Positions 46,460 to 56,167 are shown, numbered from the stretch's first letter. The stretch: DNA of 64,000 bases from Symbiodinium natans (GCA_905221605.1 CAJNDS010000369.1:865037-929036); one strand, 5' to 3'. Notes: generated by a model not told the origin, from the letters alone. Translations and numbers: made by a program.

Positions 46460-46680
46460 GTGAGTCATGAGGGGCCATTTGGAGTCAGCGTTCGACTGCG
46501 GGCGTACTGTAGCCTGCGGAGGTTTTCCGCGTCGAGAGCACTGGCCATCAGCAACTTGTTCTCGAACTCAGCACTCTATGTGTTGAGTCAGCGAGTCTTG
46601 CCACGGAGTGCACTGCTAGTATACAGCGTAGCTGTGATGACACGATGGCCATACATCAATGGGAATTCGACTCAGAACCC
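46460..46680 (+). CDS. Open frame with membrane-like stretch, GTAAGC donor
   Basis: Contains ALAISNLFSNSALYVLSQRV and LPRSALLVYSVAVMTRWPYI, ending near CAGAACCC before GTAAGC at 46681. Confidence 0.45.
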
Positions 46681-47133
46681 GTAAGCCGGAAGCGTACGTG
46701 GAATTGAGGTTTGTGCTTTCATGGCAGTGGCGTGTGTGGCTTCCAGCCCTAAGCTCCACAGAATTAGGCACTTCTCCCTCAATCCCTTTGCGCGTAGCTC
46801 ACGTCACATTGTCCCCGAAGCCAAAGCGAAGCTTGTACGATAACTCAGGGGGTTTAGGGGAAGTTTCCTGGGGACCGATTCTACCACGTGAGGCTGTAAT
46901 TGCTCTTGATTTTGGAACCACATATCTGCCTGGGAGTTTAGTAGTAACTACCCTTAATGAGTACGCATAATTAACCCATAAAACTGTAGACCTACGCTCC
47001 GGGGCTACCTCCACACCTCTTGCTGGGTTGGCCCTTGGGGATATTACTTCCCCCTATCAGGGTCAGAACTAAGAAAAGTCCTTCTTTCCGAGGGTTTGAA
47101 GGGCCCTCCTAGGACGCCCCAAGGCACACCATC

Positions 47134-47262
47134 TTCCTGCAGCCGGACGCCCCAGCGCACGCTCCCACTCCGGCCTGCGACGGACCGTCTGCTCGAAAAG
47201 GCAGCTTGAGGGTACCGGAGGTTCCAGACCCTTTCCGAACATGTGGATTCTACATCCCTGCA
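47134..47262 (+). CDS. Exon-like island, Pro-rich
   Basis: After TCTTCCTGCAG (47144) the frame reads PDAPAHAPTPACDGPSARKG then SLRVPEVPDPFRTCGFYIPA. Open upstream as RHTIFLQ. Confidence 0.45.
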
Positions 47263-47361
47263 GAACCTAAACCCTAAACCCTAACCCCTAAACCCTACAC
47301 CCTAAACCCTAAACCCTATATCCTAACACAATTCGTCTGCGAGGCTCTCCTGATTCCCCAG

Positions 47362-47409
47362 GGCGCTGGCAGTGCAGCTCCTGCACGAGCTGCTTCTCAA
47401 CCAGGACAG
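47362..47409 (+). CDS. Exon-like island, Leu-rich helix
   Basis: After TTCCCCAG the frame reads ALAVQLLHELLLNQD plus AG and meets GTTGGG. Good edges, strong composition. Confidence 0.6.
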
Positions 47410-47863
47410 GTTGGGTTTCAGGGCTTAGAGTTTCAAGGGCTTAGGGGTTAGGGTTTGAGTAGGGTTTAGGGTTTAGTGTTTAGCGTTTAGGGTGTAGGGT
47501 TCAGGGTTCAGGGTTTAGGGTTTAGGTAGGGTTTCGGGTTAAAGGTGTGGAGTGTGACTGAGTGTAAGCCATGAGTGTTTGTCCTCTCGGTCCACTTCCT
47601 GCCTCTTGGCTGCACCGGCTAGGCCTGCAGTTCAGGGTTTAGGGTTTAAGTTTAGGTCTTGTTTTGCATCGTGCGTTGCTCATGGCATGTGATTGGCCAA
47701 AGAAAGATGGGGCATTATTTCATGTGCAGACTGAGGTTTGCATGACTCATAATATACTTGAATAGGGATTCGGGGAGTATGGGGTAGAAGACCCCAACTT
47801 TAGCGCTCAATTTGTTTGTCCCCAAGGCAACTCACCCTAAACCTTAAACCTTAAACTCTTTAG

Positions 47864-47939
47864 GAACCAGCTTTTCGCGCACCTGGCCGCTGACCACGGC
47901 CTTGTGCGTGCGAGCCGCCACGAGGCCGTTCTTGAGTGA
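47864..47939 (+). CDS. Exon-like island
   Basis: After CTCTTTAG the frame reads NQLFAHLAADHGLVRASRHE then AVLE and TGA at 47937, or it ends at a splice site before that. Strong composition. Confidence 0.55.
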
Positions 47940-48194
47940 TGGTCTTAGGGTTTAGGGGTTTAGGGGCTTAGGGGTTTAGGGGTTTAGGTTAGGGGTTTTA
48001 TCAAGGGATTCAGACTCGTACCCCTAAGGTTGTACCCCTGAAGGGTCCTAATATGGCCTTGATACTACCTTAAGGATCCTTTAAAAGGGTCCCACAACCT
48101 TAAGCCCCATAGAAACGGTGCAGGGCTTTTAAAGGTTTAGGGTTTATCAGGTTTATAGGCTTTAGGCTTTACAGTTGCCAAAAAGGGGTTTAGG

Positions 48195-48274
48195 ATGAGG
48201 CAGACGGGCCTTGGAAGCCTGTACCCCGTAAAAACCCTGATCGAAGATGTTTTTCACATAGTTGCCAGGAAGAG
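48195..48274 (+). CDS. Exon-like island
   Basis: Frame MRQTGLGSLYPVKTLIEDVF then HIVARK, meeting GTGAAG two bases later. Good composition. Confidence 0.55.
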
Positions 48275-48460
48275 GTGAAGCCAGTGAATGTCAGGGCGTG
48301 AGGAGTCAGATAGTTTGAGAGGTTCTACTAGGGTCAAGCACATTCGTGTTTGTTTGGGAGGCTCGATGAAAGGAACTGCCCTACTGTATGGTGTCAACAC
48401 ACCGACGCGCTGTGCAGGACATGCGGCCCACTAGATGCATTGTCGCGCATTTGTTTGCAG

Positions 48461-48548
48461 TTGTGTTTGGAAGCCAGCTTTTGGTAGAAAGATTCATCGA
48501 CCTGCGTGCCAGATCATTCTTGCCATGCGGCTTGCACCTTCCAAGCAA
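48461..48548 (+). CDS. Exon-like island
   Basis: Acceptor GCATTTGTTTGCAG is strong. Two frames are open: CVWKPAFGRKIHRPACQIIL and, shifted, LLVERFIDLRARSFLPCGLH. Frame not decided. Confidence 0.45.
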
Positions 48549-48865
48549 TTCGCCAATACCCTAAACCTCAAACCCCAATCCGGAGGGGCTGGCTCTTTCT
48601 TGGTGTAACCCTGACACCTCCACTGGTTATTCAGCCGTGGCGTATTCATCTTGCCCAGGGTAGCCATGACAACCCTTTTTCAAACACAATTTCGCTGCAT
48701 CACTCAGACTTGGAATCCCTGCGGAGTGGTTCGTCCAGCTATGCGGGTGCCGAAACCCCAATCCGCTAATAATTCCAAAGCACCACAATCCATACAAGCC
48801 CTAAACCCTAAAACCTTACAAAGCCCAACCAGAGGCCAACCAGAGCCCGTTGCCCTTCCCTCCAG

Positions 48866-48937
48866 GTGCCCAAGGCTGCGGAAGACCGCAGATTTGCCGC
48901 AACGGAGGCCAAGGCGCATCAGTCTGTGGACTTTGGG
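48866..48937 (+). CDS. Exon-like island
   Basis: Acceptor CCCTTCCCTCCAG is strong. Frame VPKAAEDRRFAATEAKAHQS then VDFG before GTTAGGG. Confidence 0.6.
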
Positions 48938-49174
48938 GTTAGGGTTTAGGGTTTAGGGTTAGGGTTTATAGAGCTTAGGGAGGTTTCTGGGCAGGGGGTT
49001 ATAGAGCGCTTAGGGTTTGTGGGTGCTTCGGGTTTAGGAGGGTTTGGGGGTCGTTTTGGGGGCCCTTGAGGATTTGAACGGTGTATAGGCATTGACTTGC
49101 AGGTGGCACAAAAGTATGGGGATTTTGGCAGGGTCGGTCGCGTTTTTGTTGAATGCTGGGGTGTTTGGCTTTAG

Positions 49175-49240
49175 GTCATAAGATTCTTGAAGCTGTGCAG
49201 GCTTCGGCGGTTCTCGCGTGCTAAAGTTTCCTGGAAGCGT
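49175..49240 (+). CDS. Exon, Arg/Lys-spaced hydrophobic helix
   Basis: After TTTAG the frame reads VIRFLKLCRLRRFSRAKVSW then KR, ending in phase 0 before GTAAGA. Basic residues every third or fourth position in a hydrophobic helix recall a voltage-sensor S4 helix, but nothing nearby confirms a channel. Confidence 0.6.
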
Positions 49241-49440
49241 GTAAGACGTCATCATGGGAATTGAGGCGCATGCCTTCAGATGTGGGCAGAACATCAGCTT
49301 GTCGTGGCTTCGGATGTGCATACTCCTGGACCCTGGACCCGAAACCCGAAATTTCCCTACTACCCCCCTCTATACAACCCCCCATAGCTTCCCCCCTTAA
49401 ATAACCTTAATTAGGCTTAATTGTCCCCAAAGAGCCTGAG

Positions 49441-49473
49441 TTTTTTTTTTTTGGGGGGGGGGGGGGGGGGGGC
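49441..49473. repeat. T run then G run
   Basis: About 12 T then 20 G, the complement of the poly-C/poly-A arrangement seen elsewhere. Confidence 0.9.
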
Positions 49474-49491
49474 ACCTAGAAAAAGGAGTAG

Positions 49492-49637
49492 AGGAATCCA
49501 TGATCCTAAGAGAGCACCTGCAGGAGCTGCAACGCGAGCTGGTGGCCGGGTTGCGCTACGCATCTTGGCAAGCATTCCGGAGACCGCAGCGCCAATCGCC
49601 AAGAGAACCCCCGCGCCTACGTGCAATTTTCGACTTG
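49492..49637 (+). CDS. Exon 5' of a family A introner-like element
   Basis: Frame MILREHLQELQRELVAGLRY, ASWQAFRRPQRQSPREPPRL, RAIFDL, ending in phase 0 exactly at GTAGCCCAG, the left end of the element. Amphipathic helix then basic linker. 5' edge uncertain. Confidence 0.7.
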
Positions 49638-49748
49638 GTAGCCCAGTGGTACCCTTTTCCCTTTTTTGGGGTTCAAGGTTCCCTCATAAAGTAGCCAACA
49701 TAAAAAAGGGTGCCCTTGTTAGAATATGGTTCCTGGGCTACTAAGTTG
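49634..49748. mobile_element. Family A introner-like element acting as intron
   Basis: Inverted ends CTTGGTAGCCCAG and CTGGGCTACTAAG. GT at 49638 and AG at 49744-49745 lie inside the ends, so the 108-nt intron is the element itself. TTG is present on both sides (49635-49637, 49746-49748), as a 3-bp target duplication would give. Reading frame is kept across it. Confidence 0.75.
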
Positions 49749-49836
49749 AGAACCGTTATAGGAAGATCTTTGAAGATGGTCATCCGTCCCCAACTAACCG
49801 CGTGCATTTCTAAAATCAGCCTGATAGGATTGCTCG
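49746..49836 (+). CDS. Exon 3' of the family A element
   Basis: Continues the frame in phase 0: LRTVIGRSLKMVIRPQLTAC then ISKISLIGLL, meeting GTAAAG one base later. Confidence 0.65.
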
Positions 49837-49930
49837 GTAAAGGCGGGCATTTCAAAAAAGGAGGCACCCCAACATAGCTCAACATACTAAGGAACTCCCC
49901 AAAACGTCGGTTTTGGGGTTCTTAGGGCAG

Positions 49931-49992
49931 TTTGCAACAGTTTTGAGAGCTGGCCGGCAAGGTCATGGCATCTCGTGGCAACGGGCAGCTCG
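49931..49992 (+). CDS. Next exon of the same chain
   Basis: After TTAGGGCAG. Joined in phase 1 to the exon ending 49836 it reads VCNSFESWPARSWHLVATGS then S, ending in phase 0 before GTATGG. The intron is 94 nt. Confidence 0.6.
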
Positions 49993-50139
49993 GTATGGGT
50001 TTAGAGGGTTTATGTTTGTTTGGGTATGTACACCTTACAGGGCTTATCGGGTTTTGACAGCAGGGTGTATCTTGCCTACAGACAGTGTGAAGTTAGGATT
50101 CACAGGCTGCAAAACCCTGCTTGGGGAAGCTACCCTAAT

Positions 50140-50270
50140 CCCCGTACCCCGTAGGAAGCCCTCCGAGAAAACCCCAGGAAAGAGCCGGTTCGATTGGACT
50201 GGGTTGCTACGGTGCCCCGGGCGCGCGGGGCGCTGACCCGCTGGCTGCGCGCAGAGGTTGCTGGAGGCTG
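50140..50270 (+). CDS. Exon-like region, frame undecided
   Basis: After a CCCCAG the frame ERAGSIGLGCYGAPGARGAD is open; a second frame reads KPSEKTPGKSRFDWTGLLRC. G/C-rich coding text, but which frame is real is unclear. Confidence 0.4.
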
Positions 50271-50604
50271 ATTTGGGGTTTAGACGGTTTAGGTATAATT
50301 TGAGCGTCTGTTCTGAAAGATGGTTTTTTTTGGGTAAGAGCCATAATTCAGAGAACGTCATTTAGGTTGACGAAGATTTAGGACTTAACAGGCTTAGGAT
50401 GCAAGGTTCAGGTTTCATGCGTGGCATGGGGTCCCGATAAAGCCTGACAGTTTTTGAGTTTTGGGGACTTCAGATGTTTCCACTTTGCTAGTTGAGGGGT
50501 TTAGGGGCCTAGGCTGTATAAGATGCAACCGGGCTCAAGAACCCAAAGCCTTAAACCCGCAACCCTAATCTGATGCAACCTGGCTTAAGAACCCGAAACC
50601 TCAG

Positions 50605-50694
50605 GCGCGGCGCTGCCCAGCCACGCGGCGAGGTCAGAGGAGTGGTGGAAGGTGGCCATTCCTCAGCTGATGCGGTTTCTGCAGGAGCAGATGG
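50605..50694 (+). CDS. Exon-like island
   Basis: After AACCTCAG the frame reads AALPSHAARSEEWWKVAIPQ then LMRFLQEQM, meeting GTGCTC. Strong composition. Confidence 0.55.
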
Positions 50695-51207
50695 GTGCTC
50701 TAAGGGGTTCAGGGTTGAGGGTTGAGGGTTTAGGGTTTAGGGCTACCTAGGGTTGATTTGTAAGGCTTTAAAGGCTTTAGGGTTGTGATTCGGTGATGGA
50801 CCCCTGAACCTCAAGAAGAGCCCTGAGTGTTGAATCCCCGAGCCTGGACTCTGGCATGCATTGAAGCCCCGACCGACAGATCGAATGTCTGGTAAACCAT
50901 TTAGGGTTCAGGTTTAGGGTTCAGGGTTCAGGGTTCAGGGTTTAGGGTTTAGGGTTGAGGGTTTAGGGTTTAGGGTTTAGGGTTTAGGGTTTAGGGCTTT
51001 AGGGTTTACCCTAAACCCTAAAGCCAGAGTCCCTATTGTGTCATTGACACTTCAAGTGCACCGGCGCCCACGGACATCTCTGAACCCTACAAAGCCTTTA
51101 ACCCTAAACCCCCCATGGAGTCGTCTGCCCTAAACCCTAAACCCTAAACCCTAAACCCTAAATCCTAAACCCTAAACCCTAAACCCTAAACCCTGAACCT
51201 AAACCCT

Positions 51208-51295
51208 GGGAGGAGCGCCCGGATATCTTCGTAGTTGGGCAACTCGGTGGCGAGGAGGCGACTGGCTGGCACTGCTGCACACAATTACACCCTAC
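51208..51295 (+). CDS. Exon-like island
   Basis: Frame EERPDIFVVGQLGGEEATGW then HCCTQLHPT, ending near GGTCCA. CCCTAAA array upstream. Confidence 0.5.
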
Positions 51296-51359
51296 AGGTC
51301 CATTTGCCTATTTCTGTTCACGTGGGCTTTAAACGGGATTCCTAAATATAGTAGCTCTA

Positions 51360-51405
51360 TAAATGGACTATATATATATATACATACATATATATATATA
51401 TATAT
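51360..51405. repeat. AT microsatellite
   Basis: TATATA tract with ATACAT in the middle. Confidence 0.9.
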
Positions 51406-51554
51406 GGGTTCATGGACCCTTAGGGACATGCATGAACGCATAGAGGAATTCACAAGACCTAAACCCTAAACCCTAAACCCTAAACCCCAAACCCTAAACC
51501 CTAAACCCTAAACCCTAAACCCTATAACCCTATAACCCTATAAACCCTAAACCG

Positions 51555-51653
51555 TGATGGAGGCCATCCCCGGGGAGTGCAGACTGCGCCGGACGCGCAT
51601 CGCGCTCACCGGCGCGGCGCGGCCCGGCAGAGGGGCTCGAAAGGACCCTCGCA
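51555..51653 (+). CDS. Exon ending at a family F element
   Basis: After CCCTAAACCGTG the frame reads MEAIPGECRLRRTRIALTGA then ARPGRGARKDPRR, strongly G/C-rich, and stops being coding-like where the element CCTTGGGG starts. Confidence 0.55.
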
Positions 51654-51655
51654 GA

Positions 51656-51791
51656 CCTTGGGGGGGCGAAATGAACCCTAAACTTGGGGGCCATATACCC
51701 TCTACTACTGCAACCCTATAGTTACTACTGTAACTCCTATTTAAGGTAATATGAATCCTAAACCCTCTTAGGGTTCATTTCGTCCCCAAGG
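51656..51791. mobile_element. Family F inverted-repeat element
   Basis: Left CCTTGGGGGGGCGAAATGAA + CCCTAA, right TTAGGGTTCATTTCGTCCCC + AAGG: about 24-bp near-perfect inverted ends. Other copies at 52113-52248, 29444-29578 and partial ones near 20432, 33190-33258 and 47760-47828. Exon-like text touches both sides. Confidence 0.85.
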
Positions 51792-51970
51792 AAAGCCTAC
51801 GGCTTTATGATGCTCCATGTCTTCTCCAGGCCCCTCAAGCACCCCCCCAAGCTCCTGGCAAGAAGTGCTTGAGATGGGGATCCTTTGTTGGCAAGACGAA
51901 GACTTCACCCCCTCAGCTCCCGATACCATCACAAAGTAATTTTCAAAAAGTGATTGCCCAGCCGGCCTAG
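51791..51970 (+). CDS. Exon-like region after family F element
   Basis: Two frames are open from the element end: KAYGFMMLHVFSRPLKHPPK and KESLRLYDAPCLLQAPQAPP, the second to TAG at 51968. Coding-like, frame undecided. Confidence 0.4.
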   Translation, partial: ESLRLYDAPCLLQAPQAPPQAPGKKCLRWGSFVGKTKTSPPQLPIPSQSNFQKVIAQPA

Positions 51971-51974
51971 CCAT

Positions 51975-52112
51975 ATTCATTCTGGTGGCAGCTCTCAGCC
52001 TACGGGCTGGCGAAGCCAAGGTGGGATGATGCAGAGCGGCTGGAGCGTGAGAGCCAGGCTTGTGAGGGTCTCGAGCCCTTTCTTATATCGGGGTGATGTG
52101 CGCGAGTACCAA
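51975..52112 (+). CDS. Exon-like region before family F element
   Basis: Frame FWWQLSAYGLAKPRWDDAER, LERESQACEGLEPFLISG, or shifted MMQSGWSVRARLVRVSSPFL. Frame undecided. Confidence 0.4.
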
Positions 52113-52248
52113 CCTTGGGGATCAAATGAACCCTTAAAGGGTTCATGTTTCATCTGCCTTAAAAGGAATCAGCTATAGCAGTATAGGATATGGTATATAG
52201 CAGTCCATGGTATCTGGCCCCAATTGCGGGGTTCATTTAGTTTTCAAG
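52113..52248. mobile_element. Family F inverted-repeat element
   Basis: Left CCTTGGGGATCAAATGAACC, right GGGGTTCATTTAGTTTTCAA. Second clear copy, only 322 bp from the first, with an exon-like region between. Confidence 0.8.
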
Positions 52249-52446
52249 AAAAGGGTTCATGCTAGAATGGTTTTGGGTCAAAGCGAGGCCTTATGGATTC
52301 AAGCTGAGCGCTGGACCCAAATTTCTGCTGCGCGACGTCAGTCCAGACGGTCTCTTGACTTTCAGGCCCTCCCCTCTACTCGCTCTCGCTCGACAAGCTT
52401 CAAGACCCATAATATGGAGTAGAGTTTATGCGTGGGTGCAAGTGTA
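52249..52446 (+). CDS. Exon-like frame after family F element, 62 codons
   Basis: Frame MLEWFWVKARPYGFKLSAGP, KFLLRDVSPDGLLTFRPSPL, LALARQASRPIIWSRVYAWV then TAG. Strong composition; unknown family. Confidence 0.5.
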
Positions 52447-52839
52447 GATATGAATCCTTATCGATATTGGAAAGTGTATATATGCATATATTTATGCACT
52501 ATGTATATATGTATATACCTATGTATGTCTGGAGGTGAAGGTAACCACATAATATTCTTGCATGATACACGAACTATTGGACAGAGGAACTATTGCTTGG
52601 ATGGTTCGATGTAGTTTTTTCATTTGAACATAACTCAGTCGAGGGCTTACCACTTTGTCCCCCGAACCCCAGTATTCAATCCCGAACTCCCCTAGCCCTT
52701 TTTCTGGACGAAGTCAACCCCGGAAGGGTACAGGGCTTACATACCCTGATAGAGATCTTCATATACCCTACTAGGATGTCCCCTACACCCTACTCCCCCA
52801 AACCCTAAACCGAATAATTCGTAGCATCTATCTTTCCCC

Positions 52840-52930
52840 CCCAAACAGGCATCCTAAAACCCCTTCAACCCCCCTAAACCGAATAGTAGCATCTATCTTT
52901 TTCCCCCCCAAACAGGCATCCTAACACCCC
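52840..52930. repeat. Direct repeat, about 50 bp
   Basis: AATAATTCGTAGCATCTATC ... CCCCCCAAACAGGCATCCTA at 52813-52856 is repeated with small changes at 52881-52924. Confidence 0.8.
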
Positions 52931-52943
52931 AAAAACCCCCCAG

Positions 52944-53031
52944 AAAGCTTGGGCCCAAAATCAGCCAGGAGGCGCTCATCTCCCGCGTGGCCGTGGTGCT
53001 GAGGTCGCTACAGGCTGGGCCCCGGATATGG
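52944..53031 (+). CDS. Exon-like island
   Basis: After CCCCCCAG the frame reads KLGPKISQEALISRVAVVLR then SLQAGPRIW, ending in phase 0 before GTTTAGGG. Both edges good. Confidence 0.65.
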
Positions 53032-53145
53032 GTTTAGGGTTTGGGGTTTGGGGGCCCTGGATCTTTAGGGTTAGGCTTTCCAGGGTCGTTTAAGGGTTAG
53101 GGTTTAGGGTTTTGGGGCTTATAGGGTTAGGAAAGGTGTCGCAAG

Positions 53146-53208
53146 GCTTTTGGGCTTTGGGTCGAGGATTTGGTTAGGGTTTTGGAGCTTTGTCGAGTTG
53201 CTAGTCAG
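53146..53208 (+). CDS. Exon-like island
   Basis: Frame FGLWVEDLVRVLELCRVASQ ends in phase 0 before GTAGGA. Confidence 0.5.
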
Positions 53209-53340
53209 GTAGGAGCAGCAGTTCAAGGGGTTTGGGGGGGCTTTGAGGATGTGGGTTGTAGGGTTCAGGATTGAGACCCTGGGAGAGATCTCTTCATCGC
53301 ATCCTGGAAGGGATACTCATGTTTTTTTTTTTTTTTACAG

Positions 53341-53391
53341 GGGGTTTCAAGAGCTTGTTTCTGATAGGGTGGAGGGAGTCCGAATTCTGGA
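53341..53391 (+). CDS. Exon with strong splice edges
   Basis: A run of 15 T then ACAG before it and GTAAGT after it. Frame GFKSLFLIGWRESEFW. Splice signals are textbook. Confidence 0.65.
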
Positions 53392-53573
53392 GTAAGTTGA
53401 GTATTCTAGAGCAACATGATCCCAGCTTTTTTTGGGTTCATTAAGCAGTTGTTCCTAAGTAAGGTTCCATGAGCTTCGGCAACAGGGATGATGCGTTTGC
53501 CCACCATGACACGCGACGACCGAGTTTCACAAGCAGGTTCCAGGGTCCCTGTTATGAATCGGAGTAGATATGG

Positions 53574-53650
53574 ATATATGTATAATATATATATATGTAT
53601 ATATATAGATATATTTCTGTATTTATTTACATATATATTGTCTATGTATA
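53574..53650. repeat. ATAT/GTAT microsatellite
   Basis: TATATGTATA-type repeat. Confidence 0.9.
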
Positions 53651-53674
53651 ATATTCATTGGAGAGGTGCACACC

Positions 53675-53752
53675 ATGCATCAGATCCGACCAGTCGAGGC
53701 AGATCCGCAAAAGAAGCGCTTCCGCTCGCAGCTGCTCTGCGATGTGGCGCAG
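53675..53752 (+). CDS. Exon-like island
   Basis: Frame MHQIRPVEADPQKKRFRSQL then LCDVAQ, ending in phase 0 before GTGCCA. Strong composition. Confidence 0.6.
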
Positions 53753-54204
53753 GTGCCATGGACCGGGGGGTTTAGGGTTTAGGGTCTAGGGTTTAGGGTC
53801 CCATGGGAGTCCGGATGCAAAAAGGGTTTAGGGTCCACAACAACTCACCAGAAACAAGTCAGGGGTGTGGGGTCCGAGACTAAATAAACCGTAAAGGGGT
53901 TCATTCAAGGCCAAGCCTCTAGTGAGGGTTGGAGGCGTCATCTGCGCTTCAATCACCGAAGAGTTTCCTGGAGCCCCCGGCCGCTCAGTCCCGTATAGCT
54001 GCACACATATTTAGGTGAGGATACGTCAGGGCTGACGGTTGTGCTGTGAGAACATATGCTTCTGGAGATCCTTGGACCATATACCTTAGTAGGGATTCGA
54101 GTATGGACGCGACTTTCTTAGACACCTCTGCAGTAATCCCCGCAGTGTCCGCGGTTTAGGGGGAACCAATAGAAACCTATCACCCACATGGCCACATCAC
54201 TCAC

Positions 54205-54288
54205 CAGGATGCAGGTGTCCAGCGCCTACTTAACGGCCGCCTGCTCGCGAGGGTCTTGGCCACAGACCCCAGGCCTGCTCCGTTGAGG
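54205..54288 (+). CDS. Exon-like island
   Basis: After CTCACCAG the frame reads MQVSSAYLTAACSRGSWPQT then PGLLR and TGA. Confidence 0.45.
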
Positions 54289-54740
54289 GTTTAGGTTTTA
54301 TGCATAGGGTTTAGGGTTTAGGGTTTAGGGTTTGGGGTTTAGGGTTTAGGGTTTAGGGTCTAGTGCTCCTGCCCCCAGCTGATGAGGACAAGAGTTTTCG
54401 TTTACACGAAATAGGGCTTTGATGTTCACTCTAGGTCTGAGTCGTGGAGTAGGGCAAGAGGTGCGATTGGCACCTCCTTCCCTTTATCACTGACTTGCTG
54501 AAGGCTCAACCCTAAGCCCTGTCTGAATTGGGCAGCCGCAGGCGTGAGTGAGAGCCTTTCTGACTTGTGCAGCTGTCCCTAAGCCTCAACCCTGTAACCT
54601 AATCCCTAAACCCTAAATGGGACACTGGAAGTCTGTCCTGCCGTCGCAAGAGTGAGCGACGAAAACCCACGGCCCGTCCCGTGTGTGAGAGTGAGCGATG
54701 AAACCCTTCAAGGGTTTCGGGCTAAGGGTTTCAGAGTTTA

Positions 54741-54896
54741 GGATTTGTGGCTGCTACGACACTTGATGTGTACGAGGCTTTCGCTTTGGATTTCTCCTCA
54801 ATTGAGACCGATTTGTGTAGTCAATTTGACTTAGTCATGCTTACTGAGATATGTTCTGATGATATGGTTGATAAGGTCAGGACGGTCCTTGAGTAG
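54741..54896 (+). CDS. Exon-like frame, about 52 codons
   Basis: Frame VAATTLDVYEAFALDFSSIE, TDLCSQFDLVMLTEICSDDM, VDKVRTVLE then TAG. It could end at AAG before GTCAGG (54876). More A/T-rich than other islands. Confidence 0.5.
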   Translation, partial: GFVAATTLDVYEAFALDFSSIETDLCSQFDLVMLTEICSDDMVDKVRTVLE

Positions 54897-54977
54897 CCAC
54901 GAGTGCTGCTGTAAGGGAGGTCCTTAGTACCCGGCTGGCTGCAGAGACCTGGTTGCAAAAAAGGATTTGTGGCTCAC

Positions 54978-55078
54978 CTTAAGAACCTCCAAACCTACTT
55001 GTTTGTGGGTTATTGCCATAAAACTCCTTCTAGGATTCTTAGGTAACCTATTGTTTTTGTAGGTTTTGGGTTCTTAAG
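54978..55078. mobile_element. Family C inverted-repeat element
   Basis: Left CTTAAGAACCTCCAAACCTA, right TAGGTTTTGGGTTCTTAAG; middle AGGATTCTTAGGTAACCTA. Confidence 0.85.
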
Positions 55079-55089
55079 GCAGCGTTTAG

Positions 55090-55350
55090 GGGATGTAAGG
55101 CCTAAACCCTAAGCCCTATACGCCCTAAGCCCTAAGCCCTAAACCCTGAACCCTGAACCCTAAACCCTAAACCCTAAACCCGAAACCCGAAAACCCGAAA
55201 ACCCGAAAACCCGAAAACCCGAAAACCCTAAACCCTAAACCCTAAACCCTAAACCCTAAACCCTAAACCCTAAACCCTAAACCCTAAACCCTAAACCCTA
55301 AACCCTAAACCCTAAACCCTAAACCCTAAACCCTAAACCCTAAACCCAAT
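55090..55350. repeat. CCCTAAA array with AAAACCCG sub-block
   Basis: About thirty units. A homogeneous sub-block of five AAAACCCG units (55188-55226) sits inside CCCTAAA units, showing local spread of a variant. Confidence 0.95.
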
Positions 55351-55384
55351 CCATGCGGGAGCGAAAAAAACCCAATCCTGGTAG

Positions 55385-55472
55385 GTTCGAGCTAGACGAG
55401 GACGCCAAGCACGGCACGACCGTGCGGCTGCTGGACGCCCGTTCGCCGCTAGAGCGAGGCCAGGAAGGCCAT
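55385..55472 (+). CDS. Exon-like island
   Basis: After CTGGTAG the frame reads FELDEDAKHGTTVRLLDARS then PLERGQEGH. Strong G/C third positions. Confidence 0.6.
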
Positions 55473-55826
55473 TTAGGGTTTAGGGTTTAGGGTTTAGGGA
55501 TATTGCATATTTTCCCTTATTGTGTTTTAGAGGATTATGATGCGTTTAGGGTTTAGGGTTTTGGGAGGTGGGATGTGTTCCCTCCTATGTTGTGTTCAAG
55601 AGGATCATGATTTAGGTTTTTTTTGTTCAGAGGGTTGTAAGGGCCATTCTAGGAGGTGACCCGCTTCCTAAAACTCCGCGTGTCAATGTGAGAAAAGAAG
55701 ACCTGTACCCACAAATCGTCTTTCTTGTCAGAAGTAGGCATGACGATTTGTTTAGGGACTTTAGGGAGTTTAGGGAGTTTAGGGTTTAGGGATCAGGGTT
55801 TAACCCACAAAGCCCTGACCCCCTAA

Positions 55827-55913
55827 TTCGCTCTGAAGGTGGTTGTTTTGGGTGGGCTCTTGTTCCTTCGCGGACAATCTTGGGACATTCCTTCGGCACC
55901 AACTGTAACTCTT
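55827..55913 (+). CDS. Exon with transmembrane segment and GTAAGA donor
   Basis: Frame FALKVVVLGGLLFLRGQSWD then IPSAPTVTL, ending before GTAAGA. Confidence 0.6.
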
Positions 55914-56031
55914 GTAAGAATTGGGATCCTCCTCAACAACCCTATGCTACCATAACCCGCAACCTTCAACCTATAGGGGGCTCCTGTAGCCCCCAAGTCT
56001 TATTAAGTTAACTCAGTTGATTTTGTTTCAG

Positions 56032-56167
56032 GTTGACTTCTGTAGCATTTCTTGCTGCACCTTATCTCTCCTTCTTGGTGGGCGCTCCATACCTCGATTG
56101 GCAACGGGGTGCTGTTGCCATACCTCGGTTTGTTGGGAGAAGCTCCGATGGAGTTGTCAAAGATTGG
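56032..56167 (+). CDS. Exon with strong acceptor
   Basis: Acceptor GATTTTGTTTCAG. Frame LTSVAFLAAPYLSFLVGAPY, LDWQRGAVAIPRFVGRSSDG, VVKDW before GTTCTT. Follows the previous membrane exon by 118 nt; the phase does not match exactly, so one edge is wrong. Confidence 0.6.
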
